A stretch of 64,000 nt of DNA, taken from NCBI RefSeq assembly GCF_947496995.1, contig NZ_CANMFD010000004.1, positions 434,001 to 498,000 of the forward strand, written 5' to 3'. The notes under the pieces are model-generated. The model was given only the letters and a program-made list of their open reading frames with translations. It searched no databases and had not been told where the DNA came from. The first letter of the stretch is position 1, and each line of letters starts with the position of its first letter. The stretch is from an uncultured Roseibium sp. GTDB taxonomy: Bacteria; Pseudomonadota; Alphaproteobacteria; Rhizobiales; Stappiaceae. Shown here piece after piece: positions 1 to 8,253 of the stretch. Both the position numbers and the translations under genes were made by a program.

Positions 1-150
1 CCCTGCAATTCGCCATCCCGGACGCAGCGTAGCGTAGATCCCGGATCGGTGAGCCGAGGCTATTCGTGGGAAAAGCCTCAGCCAAGACAACACTTTGCGG
101 CTCTCCGGTCCCAGCTCGCGCTTCGCTTGGCCGGGATGATGGCCGTTAGG
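1..150. repeat. Intergenic palindromic repeat, two half-elements
   Basis: This stretch before the first gene has no convincing reading frame. It starts with CATCCCGGA near 13 and carries the inverse CCGGGATGATGG near 132-143, so its ends can pair. Inside are GTAGC-type short repeats and CTCGCGCTTCGCTTGG. A similar layout (CATCCTGGA, GTCCCGG, CCGGGACGAC) recurs in the uvrD/GIY-YIG intergenic region at about 35.87-36.08 kb. I read it as a copy of a dispersed palindromic repeat of the kind common in rhizobial chromosomes. The left border is outside the window. Confidence 0.45.
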
Positions 151-169
151 CTGTGATCTTGTCAGCAGT

Positions 170-709
170 CTAGGCGCTCAGAAGATAGGACTGCATGGAA
201 GGGCTGAGCATCTGGAAGACATCCGCCTGCATGCCCTCGATCACCTTGCTTTCGCGATGATAGAAGCCGCAATTAAGCACCACATCCCGCATTTCTCGAT
301 TGTCCGTGCGCACGACCGCGATCAGATGGGAGAAATAGGTGTTTTCGAAGAACCAGTCGGCCAGAGCTGCGAACAGACGTTTCGCAAGTTCGGGATCGCG
401 TTGCAGCACTTCGTTGGGCAGGCAGTAATTCACACTGATCTCGGAGGTTTCGCTGACAGGCGTGAAGCCGGCCCAGCCGAGAAAGGTTCCGTCTTCCAGA
501 ACAGCCTTCCATTTGCCAAATCCGAGATCTTCCTGATGCTGCAGGGCTGAATTTACCAGTTCGGCCGCGTCCATGACGGTGCAGCTTGTCGAATATTCCG
601 TGCACCGGTTTCCATAGGCGTCAGAATGAAGGTCGTCGATAAGTTCGACATCGGCCGGAGAAAAGGGAACAAGCTTCACAGCGCCGCATTCGAGAAATAT
701 CGTCTGCAC
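170..709 (-). CDS. GNAT family N-acetyltransferase (RimJ/RimL-like)
   Basis: A 179-residue protein with the general layout of a GNAT acyl-CoA acetyltransferase. It has an N-terminal beta strand region (KLVPFSPADVELID), a central GxAGFTPVSE segment with EISVNYCLP corresponding to the central strands, and a C-terminal AVVRTDNREMRDVVLNCGF segment typical of the RimJ/RimL branch, where N..M..v..CGF closes the acetyl-CoA fold. The acceptor cannot be named from sequence; it could be a protein N-terminus or a small molecule. It stands alone on the minus strand, with a 214-bp gap to miaA upstream and a repeat downstream. Confidence 0.7.
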   Translation of the reverse strand: MQTIFLECGAVKLVPFSPADVELIDDLHSDAYGNRCTEYSTSCTVMDAAELVNSALQHQEDLGFGKWKAVLEDGTFLGWAGFTPVSETSEISVNYCLPNEVLQRDPELAKRLFAALADWFFENTYFSHLIAVVRTDNREMRDVVLNCGFYHRESKVIEGMQADVFQMLSPSMQSYLLSA

Positions 710-923
710 CGTATCCTCCAGGTGTTGAACTACGTACGGCGGGCACCAGATTTACAAAAATGGTCCTCCACCAAAGGCGTAGACCCGTGTAACCCTGAAT
801 TGTGCCGACCCTGTGACAAACACGATCATAAACTTAAAATTTGCGAAAATATATACGCATAACCAACAAGTTAGGTGAATACCGGGCTGTGCACCGCACA
901 CGCAGAAGTTATTGGCACTTCTG

Positions 924-1874
924 TCAGGTCAGCTTCTCCAAATCGTCCGTGCTGATTCCGTTTGATGGATCAATCCGTTGCCAGTCCGGCATCTGGTTTC
1001 GAAACCATGTCTCCTGACGCTTGGCGTACTGCCGCGTTGCAACAGTCAGCCTGTGGACGGCCTCTTGATAATCGAATTTGCCGTCGAGATAGGCGCCTAT
1101 CTCCGCAACGCCGATTGCGCGCATGGCGGGAAGCCTGGTGGAGAGGCCCTTTGCCCGAAGCGCGCGCACCTCCTCGCAGCCCTCCTGCGACAGCATCATC
1201 CGGGCACGCTGTTCGATTCGTTGGTGCAGCCATGGTCTCGGCGGTGCAAGGACATACCTCTGGCATTTTGCCTCCGGCAGCAGCGGAGCGGATTGTGCCT
1301 CCCGTTGCCAGGCGGAAAGCGGTTTTCCCGTTGCCATGATCACTTCAAGCGCCCGGGTGAGTCGCTGGGGGTCGTTCAGGCCGGAGGCCGCGTCCCTGTC
1401 ACCCAGATCCAAAAGGCGTGCCTTGATCCCCTCGACACCGCCCACATCCGCAAGCTGCCGCGCATCGCGGCGCACTTTGTCCGGAATCGCCGGCATCTCG
1501 GCGAAACCTTCCGTCAGTCCCTTGAAATAAAGGCCGGTTCCCCCGACCAGGATCGCGGTCTTGCCGGCCGCACGCACAGCCTCGATTTCCCCGGGGGCCA
1601 GCCGCAGCCAGTCACCGGTGGAAAAGGCGGTCGATGCCGGCAGAACCCCGTAAAGCCTGTGCGGAACTTCCGTTTCCTCCTCAGTGGAAGGGCGCGCGCT
1701 CACCAGACGCAAGTCCTCGTAAAGCTGCATGGAATCGGCGTTGATGATCACGCCGTCCAGCTTTCTCGCCAGCGACAGCGCCAATGCGGACTTGCCGCTT
1801 GCCGTCGGTCCCGCTATCAAAACGACGCGTTCGTCTTCAGCCCATCTGCGACTGCCTTCCAGGGAAGCCTCCAT
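924..1874 (-). CDS. miaA: tRNA dimethylallyltransferase
   Basis: MiaA transfers a dimethylallyl group from DMAPP to N6 of A37 in tRNAs that read codons starting with U. From the ATG at 1874 the protein has 316 residues, normal for the family. It shows the P-loop GPTASGKS at about 22-29, then NADSMQLYEDL and SARPS, the DMAPP/tRNA-binding signatures, and GGTGLYFKGL further on. The frame is also open from a GTG at 1907. I prefer the ATG because the GTG would reach 35 bases into serB, but neither start has a strong ribosome-binding site. The gene is divergent from serB with essentially no intergenic space. Confidence 0.95.
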   Translation of the reverse strand: MEASLEGSRRWAEDERVVLIAGPTASGKSALALSLARKLDGVIINADSMQLYEDLRLVSARPSTEEETEVPHRLYGVLPASTAFSTGDWLRLAPGEIEAVRAAGKTAILVGGTGLYFKGLTEGFAEMPAIPDKVRRDARQLADVGGVEGIKARLLDLGDRDAASGLNDPQRLTRALEVIMATGKPLSAWQREAQSAPLLPEAKCQRYVLAPPRPWLHQRIEQRARMMLSQEGCEEVRALRAKGLSTRLPAMRAIGVAEIGAYLDGKFDYQEAVHRLTVATRQYAKRQETWFRNQMPDWQRIDPSNGISTDDLEKLT

Positions 1875-2763
1875 GTCTTTAGTTGCCACTTTGGTGTCCA
1901 CTCCCACTGCACCGGCGGTCGATCAGGACCTGCTGCGCCAGGCTTCGGATGTCCTCGGCGTGACCGGAACCACGACTATACTCAATCCCGGCATTGCAGC
2001 CGATATCCGCTTTGACGGGCCCGACGCAAGTACCGCGGACGCCATTCTGCGCGAAATCGTCGGCAGGTCCCCGGTGGATGTCTTTGTCCAGCCGCCCGAG
2101 GCACGGCGCAAAAGGCTTTTGATCGCCGACATGGATTCCACCATGATCCGCCAGGAATGCATTGACGAACTGGCTGCCGAACTTGGCCTGAAGGACAGGA
2201 TTTCCGAGATAACCGAACGGGCGATGCGCGGCGAAATCGAATTCGAACCCGCCCTCAGGGAACGCGTCGCCCTGCTGGAGGGGCTCTCCCTTTCGGCCAT
2301 CGATACGGTTCTGACCAACCGCATCCAGCTGATGCCCGGCGGCCGCACGCTGGTGCAGACCATGAAGGCGAACGGAGCCTATTGCGCCCTTGTCTCCGGA
2401 GGCTTCACGCATTTCACCAAGGCGGTCTATCGCATGATCGGCTTTGACGAGCACCAGGCCAACATCCTTCTGACGGAAGACGGACATCTGACCGGCAAGG
2501 TTGATGAACCCATTCTCGGCCGCCACGCCAAGCGCGCCCGGCTGGAGTATCTTGCCGCGGACAAGGGCCTTTCCTTCAGCGAAACGCTCGCCGTGGGCGA
2601 CGGGGCTAACGACCTGGCGATGATCGAACTGGCCGGCGCCGGTGTCGCCTACAGGGCGAAACCTGCGGTCGCCGCCGCCGCCGACTTCCGCGTCGATCAC
2701 GGCGATCTGACCGCCCTGCTCTATCTGCAGGGCTACAGCGAAAGCGATTTCGTGCTGAGCTGA
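1873..2763 (+). CDS. serB: Phosphoserine phosphatase
   Basis: SerB catalyses the last step of serine synthesis, dephosphorylating L-phosphoserine. The 296-residue protein has HAD motifs: DMDST (residues 86-90, nucleophile Asp86 and acid Asp88), SGGFTHF (motif II Ser), a Lys in the GRHAKRAR region and the metal motif GDGANDLAM. The N-terminal ~80 residues are an ACT-like extension as in proteobacterial SerB. The ATG at 1873 is chosen because AGGGAAG lies at 1861 with good spacing; the frame stays open further upstream, but only inside miaA. It is followed by a bidirectional terminator. Confidence 0.95.
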   Translation: MSLVATLVSTPTAPAVDQDLLRQASDVLGVTGTTTILNPGIAADIRFDGPDASTADAILREIVGRSPVDVFVQPPEARRKRLLIADMDSTMIRQECIDELAAELGLKDRISEITERAMRGEIEFEPALRERVALLEGLSLSAIDTVLTNRIQLMPGGRTLVQTMKANGAYCALVSGGFTHFTKAVYRMIGFDEHQANILLTEDGHLTGKVDEPILGRHAKRARLEYLAADKGLSFSETLAVGDGANDLAMIELAGAGVAYRAKPAVAAAADFRVDHGDLTALLYLQGYSESDFVLS

Positions 2764-2793
2764 GACCAGCGCAAGGATCTATGGGTTAAAGCA

Positions 2794-2819
2794 AAAAGGC
2801 GCCGTTTCCGGCGCCTTTT
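2794..2819. terminator. Bidirectional intrinsic terminator, serB/degP
   Basis: A perfect 10-bp stem, AAAAGGCGCC (2794-2803) and GGCGCCTTTT (2810-2819) around a 6-base loop, lies between the convergent serB and degP stops. The A and T runs on both sides give a U tract in either direction, so it can serve both genes. Confidence 0.85.
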
Positions 2820-2846
2820 CCTGTTCGTGTAACCGGACAGACCGGC

Positions 2847-4334
2847 TTACTCGTCCTCGATCCGGACCGGCACGAAACGCACATCGCCGGTCGGATTTGC
2901 CAGGAGCAGCAGCGCCGAGCGACGGCCGTCGTCCTTCAGCTTCTTGATTTCAGCCTCGACATCGGCCGGAGTGGAGACCGGCTCCTGGGCGACTTCCTTG
3001 ATGACGTCGCCAGCCGTCACGCGTTTTTCCTCAGCCGAAGAGCCTGCGATCACTTCAGTGACGACGACGCCGGTGACGTCCTCATCGATGGAGAACTGCT
3101 TGCGAAGGGCATCGTCCAGCTCCGCCAGCATCATTCCGAGAACTTCACTCTTCTCGACGGGCTGGTCTTCCGGCTGCTCTTCGGCGTCAGCACTCGCTTC
3201 CTCGACCTCATTCTCTTCAAGGCGCTCGAGCGTCACGCTGATGGTGACTTCCTCACCCTTGCGCAGAACCACCACTTCGACTTCCTTGCCGATTGCGGTT
3301 TCGGCCACCATGCGCGGCAACTCGCGCATCGACTCGACTTCGCTGCCGTCGAACTTGATGATGACGTCGCCCGGCTCGACCTTGCCCTTGGCTGCCGGAC
3401 CGTCTTCGGTGACACCGGCAACCAGCGCACCCATGGCTTCGTCCATGCCCAGGCTTTCGGCGATCTCGTCGGTGACTTCCTGAATGCGGACACCCAGCCA
3501 GCCGCGGCGGGTTTCCCCGAATTCGCGCAGTTGCTCGATCACCCGCATTGCCGTCTTGGCCGGAATGGCGAAACCGATGCCGATGGACCCGCCGGACGGC
3601 GAAATGATAGCGGTGTTGATACCGACGACCTTGCCTTCCATGTCGAACAGCGGCCCGCCGGAATTGCCCCGGTTGATGGAGGCGTCGGTCTGGATGAAAT
3701 TGTCATATGGTCCTGAATTGATGTCACGGTTACGCGCAGACACGATGCCGACGGTCACGGTGCCGCCGAGACCGAACGGGTTGCCGATCGCCATCACCCA
3801 GTCACCAACGCGGATCTTGTCGGAATCGCCGAAATTGACGTCCTTGAGCGGCGTCTCCGGCGTCACCTTCAGCACCGCCAGATCGGTTTTTTCGTCGGTG
3901 CCGAGAATTTCCGCCTTCAGCTTGGTGCCGTCATTGAAGTTGGCCGTGACTTCGTCGGCTCCCTCGATGACGTGATTGTTGGTGATGATGATGCCTTCCT
4001 TGCCGTCGATGACAAAGCCCGAACCGAGCGACTGCACCCGGCGCGGCTGGTCGTTGTCCCGGTTCTGCCGGTTAAAGAATTCCTCGAAGAATTCCTGAAA
4101 CGGCGATCCTTCCGGAACTTCGGGCATGGGAACGGACCGCTGTCCCTGCACAGTCTGGGCAGTGGAAATGTTCACGACGGCATCAGCAAGGTTCTCCGCC
4201 AGATCGGCGACGGAGACCGGCCCTTGCGCCCGGGCGGTTTGCACAGGCTGAATTGCGATCATCCCGCCGAGAGCAATGCCTGCGGCCGCAAAGGCGATAC
4301 GGGAGATTTTACGACGAATAAATTCTGGGGCCAT
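2847..4334 (-). CDS. degP: Do-like periplasmic serine protease (DegP/MucD type)
   Basis: A 495-residue HtrA-family protease-chaperone for misfolded envelope proteins. It has an N-terminal signal peptide ending near ARAQG (residue ~37). The trypsin-like domain carries the catalytic triad His121 (TNNHVIEGA), Asp151 (TDLAVLKV) and Ser225 (GNSGGPLF). Two PDZ domains follow, at about 276-365 and 400-485, joined by an acidic Glu-rich linker. GAGGAG eight bases before the ATG supports the start. It lies 285 bp downstream of the hflK-hflC-DUF2065 operon on the same strand, a common alphaproteobacterial arrangement of envelope quality-control genes. Confidence 0.93.
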   Translation of the reverse strand: MAPEFIRRKISRIAFAAAGIALGGMIAIQPVQTARAQGPVSVADLAENLADAVVNISTAQTVQGQRSVPMPEVPEGSPFQEFFEEFFNRQNRDNDQPRRVQSLGSGFVIDGKEGIIITNNHVIEGADEVTANFNDGTKLKAEILGTDEKTDLAVLKVTPETPLKDVNFGDSDKIRVGDWVMAIGNPFGLGGTVTVGIVSARNRDINSGPYDNFIQTDASINRGNSGGPLFDMEGKVVGINTAIISPSGGSIGIGFAIPAKTAMRVIEQLREFGETRRGWLGVRIQEVTDEIAESLGMDEAMGALVAGVTEDGPAAKGKVEPGDVIIKFDGSEVESMRELPRMVAETAIGKEVEVVVLRKGEEVTISVTLERLEENEVEEASADAEEQPEDQPVEKSEVLGMMLAELDDALRKQFSIDEDVTGVVVTEVIAGSSAEEKRVTAGDVIKEVAQEPVSTPADVEAEIKKLKDDGRRSALLLLANPTGDVRFVPVRIEDE

Positions 4335-4578
4335 GGGGTGTTCTCCTCATCCCAGCCGGCTGGACTGTTCCCTGGATCTGCTGAGAATTAGGCTCCGCCT
4401 GCGGCGCGTTCCAAAGGTCCACGCTGCCGGGACCTGAAAAATCACACCGCCCCTGCGCTTTCGCTTCCTGAACCGGGCGAATTGCGTCCGGACAAGCGAC
4501 TGGATCCTAGTTCTCAACAGACCCTGAACAGCGAACAATCGACCGGCTTCATTCAGGTTCTTGACCGGGATTATAGAT

Positions 4579-4608
4579 CGGGCGGGAGATTTTTGCCTCT
4601 CCCGCCCG
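4579..4608 (-). terminator. Stem-loop after DUF2065 gene (possible terminator)
   Basis: An 11-bp perfect stem, CGGGCGGGAGA (4579-4589) with TCTCCCGCCCG (4598-4608), sits just after the stop of the DUF2065 gene. On the minus strand it is not followed by a long T run, so it is a weak terminator or an RNA-stabilising hairpin separating hflKC from degP. The rest of the 4335-4619 gap shows no gene and probably carries the degP promoter. Confidence 0.5.
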
Positions 4609-4619
4609 AAAACTTTTCG

Positions 4620-4805
4620 TTATCCGCGTATGATCCACACAAGAAATACGCCCACACCGGCCGCAACCAGCCCTGCAACGCGCAAAGTCTGGTCCGATGT
4701 CTCGAGCGCGCTGCGCATGACGGCCTTCATGCCGCCCGGTGCGAGGGCGTAAAGCACGCCCTCGACCACCAGCACCAGCCCCAGTGCGGTCATCAGTTCA
4801 CTCAT
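4620..4805 (-). CDS. DUF2065 small membrane protein
   Basis: A 61-residue protein with two hydrophobic segments (about 5-22 and 42-58) separated by a short polar loop, matching the DUF2065/YjeT family. Its start codon overlaps the hflC stop in an ATGA, so it is translationally coupled to hflC. The family is regularly found beside hflKC and degP, which suggests a role with the FtsH-HflKC membrane protease complex, but no biochemical function is known to me. Confidence 0.85.
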   Translation of the reverse strand: MSELMTALGLVLVVEGVLYALAPGGMKAVMRSALETSDQTLRVAGLVAAGVGVFLVWIIRG

Positions 4806-5737
4806 TGCGCGGAGAGCGACGCCGCGCCGGTGTTCCCTGTGCCAGCATTGTCATTGCCCGCTGCCGGAGCCGCAGGGCCCCTCGGGTCGTTGAAATACCG
4901 GAAGAAGCTGGAATCAGGGGTCAGGACAAGGCTGGTGTCGCCTGCCCTGAGACCTTCTTCATAGGCCAGCATCGAGCGGTAGAACGCGAAGAACTCCGGA
5001 TCCGCGCCATAGGCTTCCGCGAAGATCTTGTTCCGCTCCGCATCGCCGTCACCACGGGTGATTTCCGAATCCCGCTTGGCTTCCGCGACAAGAACCGTTG
5101 CATCGCGGTCGGCTCGCGAGCGGATACGCCGGGCGAGCTCTTCACCCTGCGCACGCAGCTCCGTTGCTTCCCGCTGACGTTCCGTCTGCATTCTGGCGTA
5201 GATGGCCTGGGAGTTGGCATCCGGCAGATCCGCGCGGCGGATCTTCACGTCGATCACTTCGATACCGAGTTCGGCGGCATTTGCGCTGACATCCCGGCGG
5301 ATGTTCTCCATGACACCGGACCGGTCGTCCCTGACGAGGGCAGCAAAGCTGGTGCGGCCCAGTTCGGACCTCAGCGAGGACTGCAGCAGGGTCGACAGGC
5401 GCCGGTTGGCCGTCGGAACGTTTTGAACACGCTGGTAGAAGAGCACCGGATTGATGATCTTGTAACGCGCGAACGCATCGACCACCAGCCGCTTCTTGTC
5501 CGAGGAGATCGGCTCAAGCGGCGGCATGTTCAGGTTGAGGATCCGCTTGTCCATATAGACGACGTTCTGGATGAACGGATATTTGAAATACGGACCGGGC
5601 TCGGTCTTGGTGTCGATAATCCGGCCGAGCTGCAGGACGAGCGCCTGCTGGGTCGGGTTTACGATGAAGATCGACATGTAACCGAGAACGGCGACGATAA
5701 CGAGAATGACTGCCAGAATTCCGCTGCGCATGATCAA
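4802..5737 (-). CDS. hflC: HflC, modulator of FtsH protease
   Basis: A 311-residue SPFH (prohibitin/stomatin-like) protein. It has one N-terminal membrane anchor (about 7-26), followed by the SPFH domain (FIVNPTQQALVLQLGRI, then GPYFKYPFIQNVV) and a C-terminal helical region with ATELRAQGEELARRI, which forms the cage with HflK. Alternating HflK and HflC enclose FtsH in the inner membrane and regulate its degradation of membrane proteins. The start overlaps the hflK stop by 4 bases and its stop overlaps the next gene by 4 bases, so the three genes form one coupled operon. Confidence 0.95.
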   Translation of the reverse strand: MIMRSGILAVILVIVAVLGYMSIFIVNPTQQALVLQLGRIIDTKTEPGPYFKYPFIQNVVYMDKRILNLNMPPLEPISSDKKRLVVDAFARYKIINPVLFYQRVQNVPTANRRLSTLLQSSLRSELGRTSFAALVRDDRSGVMENIRRDVSANAAELGIEVIDVKIRRADLPDANSQAIYARMQTERQREATELRAQGEELARRIRSRADRDATVLVAEAKRDSEITRGDGDAERNKIFAEAYGADPEFFAFYRSMLAYEEGLRAGDTSLVLTPDSSFFRYFNDPRGPAAPAAGNDNAGTGNTGAASLSAQ

Positions 5738-6924
5738 TTCCCTCCTGTCCGTGCGGACGGAGCGGTGGAACCGCGTCCGTTCAAGTCGTTAAGCGGCAGG
5801 AACGGCATAACGCCGGTACCGGATGCATCGCTGTCGATGATGATCTTGTTGGTAACGCCCAAAACTTTTTCCAGGGTTTCGAGATACATGCGCTCCCGGG
5901 TGACATCCGGTGCTTTCTCGTATTGTTCGTAGATCTTGGTGAAACGCTGGGACTGACCGGTCGCCTCGGCGATGGTCTGATCCTTGTAGGCGTTCGCCGC
6001 TTCCAGGACACGGGCGGATTCACCACGTGCTTCCGGAACGATGCGGTTGGCGTAGGCCTCGGCCTCGTTGCGGATACGCTCCTGGTCGGCACGCGCCGCC
6101 TGGACATCCCGGAACGCGTCGATGACCTGTGCCGGCGGGTCAACCCGCTGCATCTGCACTTCAGCGACTTCGATACCGGCCTGATACGAATCCAGCGTCG
6201 TCTGCATCAAGGTCACCACGTCGTTCTGAATGGCGACCCGGTTTTCCGTCAGGATGGAATCGATATTCGACTCGCCGACCACTTCGCGCATGGCGCTTTC
6301 GGCAACGGCTTTCACCGTTCCGGCCGGCTCCTGGATATTGAACAGATAATCGCTGATGCCCTCACGGGTGCTCTTGATCCTCCACAGGACCTTGAAGCCG
6401 ACGTCAACGATGTTTTCGTCGCCGGTCAGCATCAGGCTTTCCTCGGGGATATCGCGAGCCCGCACGGCGCCGGAACTGGTGATGCTTTCCTCGACACCAA
6501 CGGTCGTTTCACGCTGCAGTTCGACCTGGGGCTTGTAAACTTCGCCGATCGGATAGGGCCAGTTGTAGTTGAGGCCCGGAGGCGTCTGGTCTTCCACCTT
6601 GCCGAGAACCAGCTCGACACCGACTTCACCTTCGTCGACCACATAAAGCCCGGTCAGCAGCCAGCCGATGACACCGATGCCGATGACGATCAGGATGCCG
6701 ACAAAGCCCAGGCCGCCGCCGCCACCGCCCGGAAGGACGTTTTTCATCCTGTCCTGCGTGCGTTTCAGAAGCTCTTCCAGGTCGGGCGGGCTACCGCCAC
6801 CGCCCCGGTTCTGACCACCACCTCCCCAGGGGCCGCCACCATTGTTTCCGCTACCCCATGGGCCGCCGTTGTTTCCGCCACCCTTCCAGGGGCCACCGCC
6901 ACCTGTCTGATTGCTCCAAGGCAT
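5734..6924 (-). CDS. hflK: HflK, modulator of FtsH protease
   Basis: The partner of HflC in the SPFH cage around FtsH. From the ATG at 6924, preceded by AGGAAG at proper spacing, it has 396 residues. The frame continues upstream to 7062, but that part has no ribosome-binding site. The N-terminal ~45 residues are a Gly-rich tail with four GPW units. It is followed by a short helix (DLEELLKRTQDRMK), a membrane segment at about 72-93 and the SPFH domain beginning YVVDEGEVGVELVLG. The promoter probably lies in 6925-7146. Confidence 0.94.
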   Translation of the reverse strand: MPWSNQTGGGGPWKGGGNNGGPWGSGNNGGGPWGGGGQNRGGGGSPPDLEELLKRTQDRMKNVLPGGGGGGLGFVGILIVIGIGVIGWLLTGLYVVDEGEVGVELVLGKVEDQTPPGLNYNWPYPIGEVYKPQVELQRETTVGVEESITSSGAVRARDIPEESLMLTGDENIVDVGFKVLWRIKSTREGISDYLFNIQEPAGTVKAVAESAMREVVGESNIDSILTENRVAIQNDVVTLMQTTLDSYQAGIEVAEVQMQRVDPPAQVIDAFRDVQAARADQERIRNEAEAYANRIVPEARGESARVLEAANAYKDQTIAEATGQSQRFTKIYEQYEKAPDVTRERMYLETLEKVLGVTNKIIIDSDASGTGVMPFLPLNDLNGRGSTAPSARTGGN

Positions 6925-7146
6925 CAAAACTTCCTTCTGTGAATTCCCGCAGGCGTTGCCGGCTTCAGGCCGCGCCTCTTCTGACTCACCGTTGGTTATA
7001 GGGAGGTTACGACCCGCTTTCAACGAAAACGGCTGACAGCCTCCCTGGTAAATCCGGTACAATTTCCCGCGCCGCAGGTGGGAAAGGAAGTCCCGGCTTT
7101 CAAGACTGCACGGTGAGAAACACGCAAATAAATTCAGCCAGCCGCC

Positions 7147-7623
7147 TCAATCGCCACGCAACATGTCGATATGGGGGATGCCATCCTCCAGATAGGTCTC
7201 CGAAACGGTACGGAAACCGAGAGAATTGTAGAATTTTTCAAGATGCGCCTGGGCCGTGACATGAATCCGGCAGCCCGGCGCAAGCGCCTCCGCCCTGTCG
7301 ATCCCGGCGAGCATCATCGTCCGGCCAAGGCCGCTTCCCCGGTATTCACGGGCAATCACCACCCGGCCGATGCGCGCGTCACCGTTCTCCAGCCCTGTGA
7401 ACAGCCTGATGGCGCCGGCCAGATCGCCCGTCTCCCGGTTCCTGATGAGAAAATGCCACGCGAGCGGGTCCTTTCCGTCGATATCGGCATAAAGCGACGC
7501 CTGCTCCAGCACGAAAATAGCCTGCCGGAGTTGCAGGAGATCATGAACGTCCCCCGGGCTCAGTTCTTCGAAGGCCGCCCATGTCGCGGTCATTGTTTCA
7601 GGCAGTTTCATGAAATTTGACAC
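7147..7623 (-). CDS. elaA: ElaA-like GNAT acetyltransferase
   Basis: A 158-residue GNAT protein of the ElaA branch. Characteristic features are LLQLRQAIFVLEQ near the N-terminus, YADIDGKDPLAWH, the acetyl-CoA motif around IGRVVIAREYRGSGLGR, and the C-terminal LEKFYNSLGFRTVSETY followed by IPHIDM. The substrate is unknown for the family. The gene starts nine bases after the folA stop, so the two are probably co-transcribed. The GTG at 7623 is used; an in-frame ATG lies at 7611. Confidence 0.85.
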   Translation of the reverse strand: MSNFMKLPETMTATWAAFEELSPGDVHDLLQLRQAIFVLEQASLYADIDGKDPLAWHFLIRNRETGDLAGAIRLFTGLENGDARIGRVVIAREYRGSGLGRTMMLAGIDRAEALAPGCRIHVTAQAHLEKFYNSLGFRTVSETYLEDGIPHIDMLRGD

Positions 7624-7632
7624 CCGCTTCGC

Positions 7633-8145
7633 TCAGCTCTTGCGACGATAGGTCACGAAGGTGAAATCGGAGCTGTCCCTTTCGCCCCGCTCGCCGGGAA
7701 TGCGGCTGGTTTCCTCCCAGGCACCGGAATCGATGACTGGAAACCTTGTGTCGCCCTCCGGCTCCGCATCCACTTCGGTGATTTCAAGCCGGTCGGCGAT
7801 CCCGATGGCCTGGGCATATATCTGGCCGCCGCCGATGATCATGATCTCCTCAGCGCCGAGCTGGCCGGCCAGCACACCTGCCCGCTCCAGAGCATCCTTG
7901 AGAGACGTTGCAGCCTCGGCGCCCTCGGGGGCGTAGTCGGCATTTCGCGAAATCACGATGTGCGGACGGCCCGGCAAGGGTTTGCCGCCGAAGGACAGAA
8001 ACGTCTTGCGGCCAAGAACAACCGGTTTTCCGAGGGTCAGCTTCTTGAACCGCTTCAGGTCGGTCGAGAGTTTCCAGGGCATGTCATCATCGGCGCCGAT
8101 GACCCCGTTGTGGGCAACCGCGGCAATCAAGACGATATCAGGCAC
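7633..8145 (-). CDS. folA: Dihydrofolate reductase
   Basis: FolA reduces dihydrofolate to tetrahydrofolate with NADPH, restoring the cofactor used up by ThyA, whose gene lies about 5 kb away. The 170-residue protein begins PDIVLIAAVAHNGVIG and has the substrate-loop DDDMPWKLSTDLKRFK (with the conserved acidic residue in that region), GRKTFLSFGGKPLPGRPHIVIS and IIGGGQIYAQA, all typical. I place the start at the GTG at 8145 because AAAGGG lies eight bases ahead; an earlier GTG at 8154 overlaps that site. The upstream region to 8441 contains two palindromes described separately. Confidence 0.95.
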   Translation of the reverse strand: MPDIVLIAAVAHNGVIGADDDMPWKLSTDLKRFKKLTLGKPVVLGRKTFLSFGGKPLPGRPHIVISRNADYAPEGAEAATSLKDALERAGVLAGQLGAEEIMIIGGGQIYAQAIGIADRLEITEVDAEPEGDTRFPVIDSGAWEETSRIPGERGERDSSDFTFVTYRRKS

Positions 8146-8195
8146 CCAACCCACCCTTTCCGGTTTTCTTTTTCACGATCGCCTCCGAGAGCAAA

Positions 8196-8236
8196 ACCTG
8201 GTCACACCGAACCGCTCCGGTTCGGTGTGACCAGGT
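8196..8236. repeat. Perfect 18-bp inverted repeat with 5-base loop
   Basis: ACCTGGTCACACCGAACC (8196-8213) is followed by GCTCC and then its exact reverse complement at 8219-8236. It lies between the divergent folA and tfoX-like genes. There is no T run, so it does not look like an intrinsic terminator. It may be a dispersed palindrome or a transcribed hairpin. Confidence 0.8.
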
Positions 8237-8253
8237 AAATTTGCTCGCCTTTT

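Noticed and set aside
626-862. A 78-codon plus-strand frame overlapping the first GNAT gene start
   Set aside because: Mostly antisense to the GNAT gene and running into AT-rich intergenic DNA; no coding signs.
4739-5932. A 397-codon plus-strand frame opposite hflC
   Set aside because: The minus strand encodes a full HflC with coupled neighbours; the plus frame has no start signal or motif.
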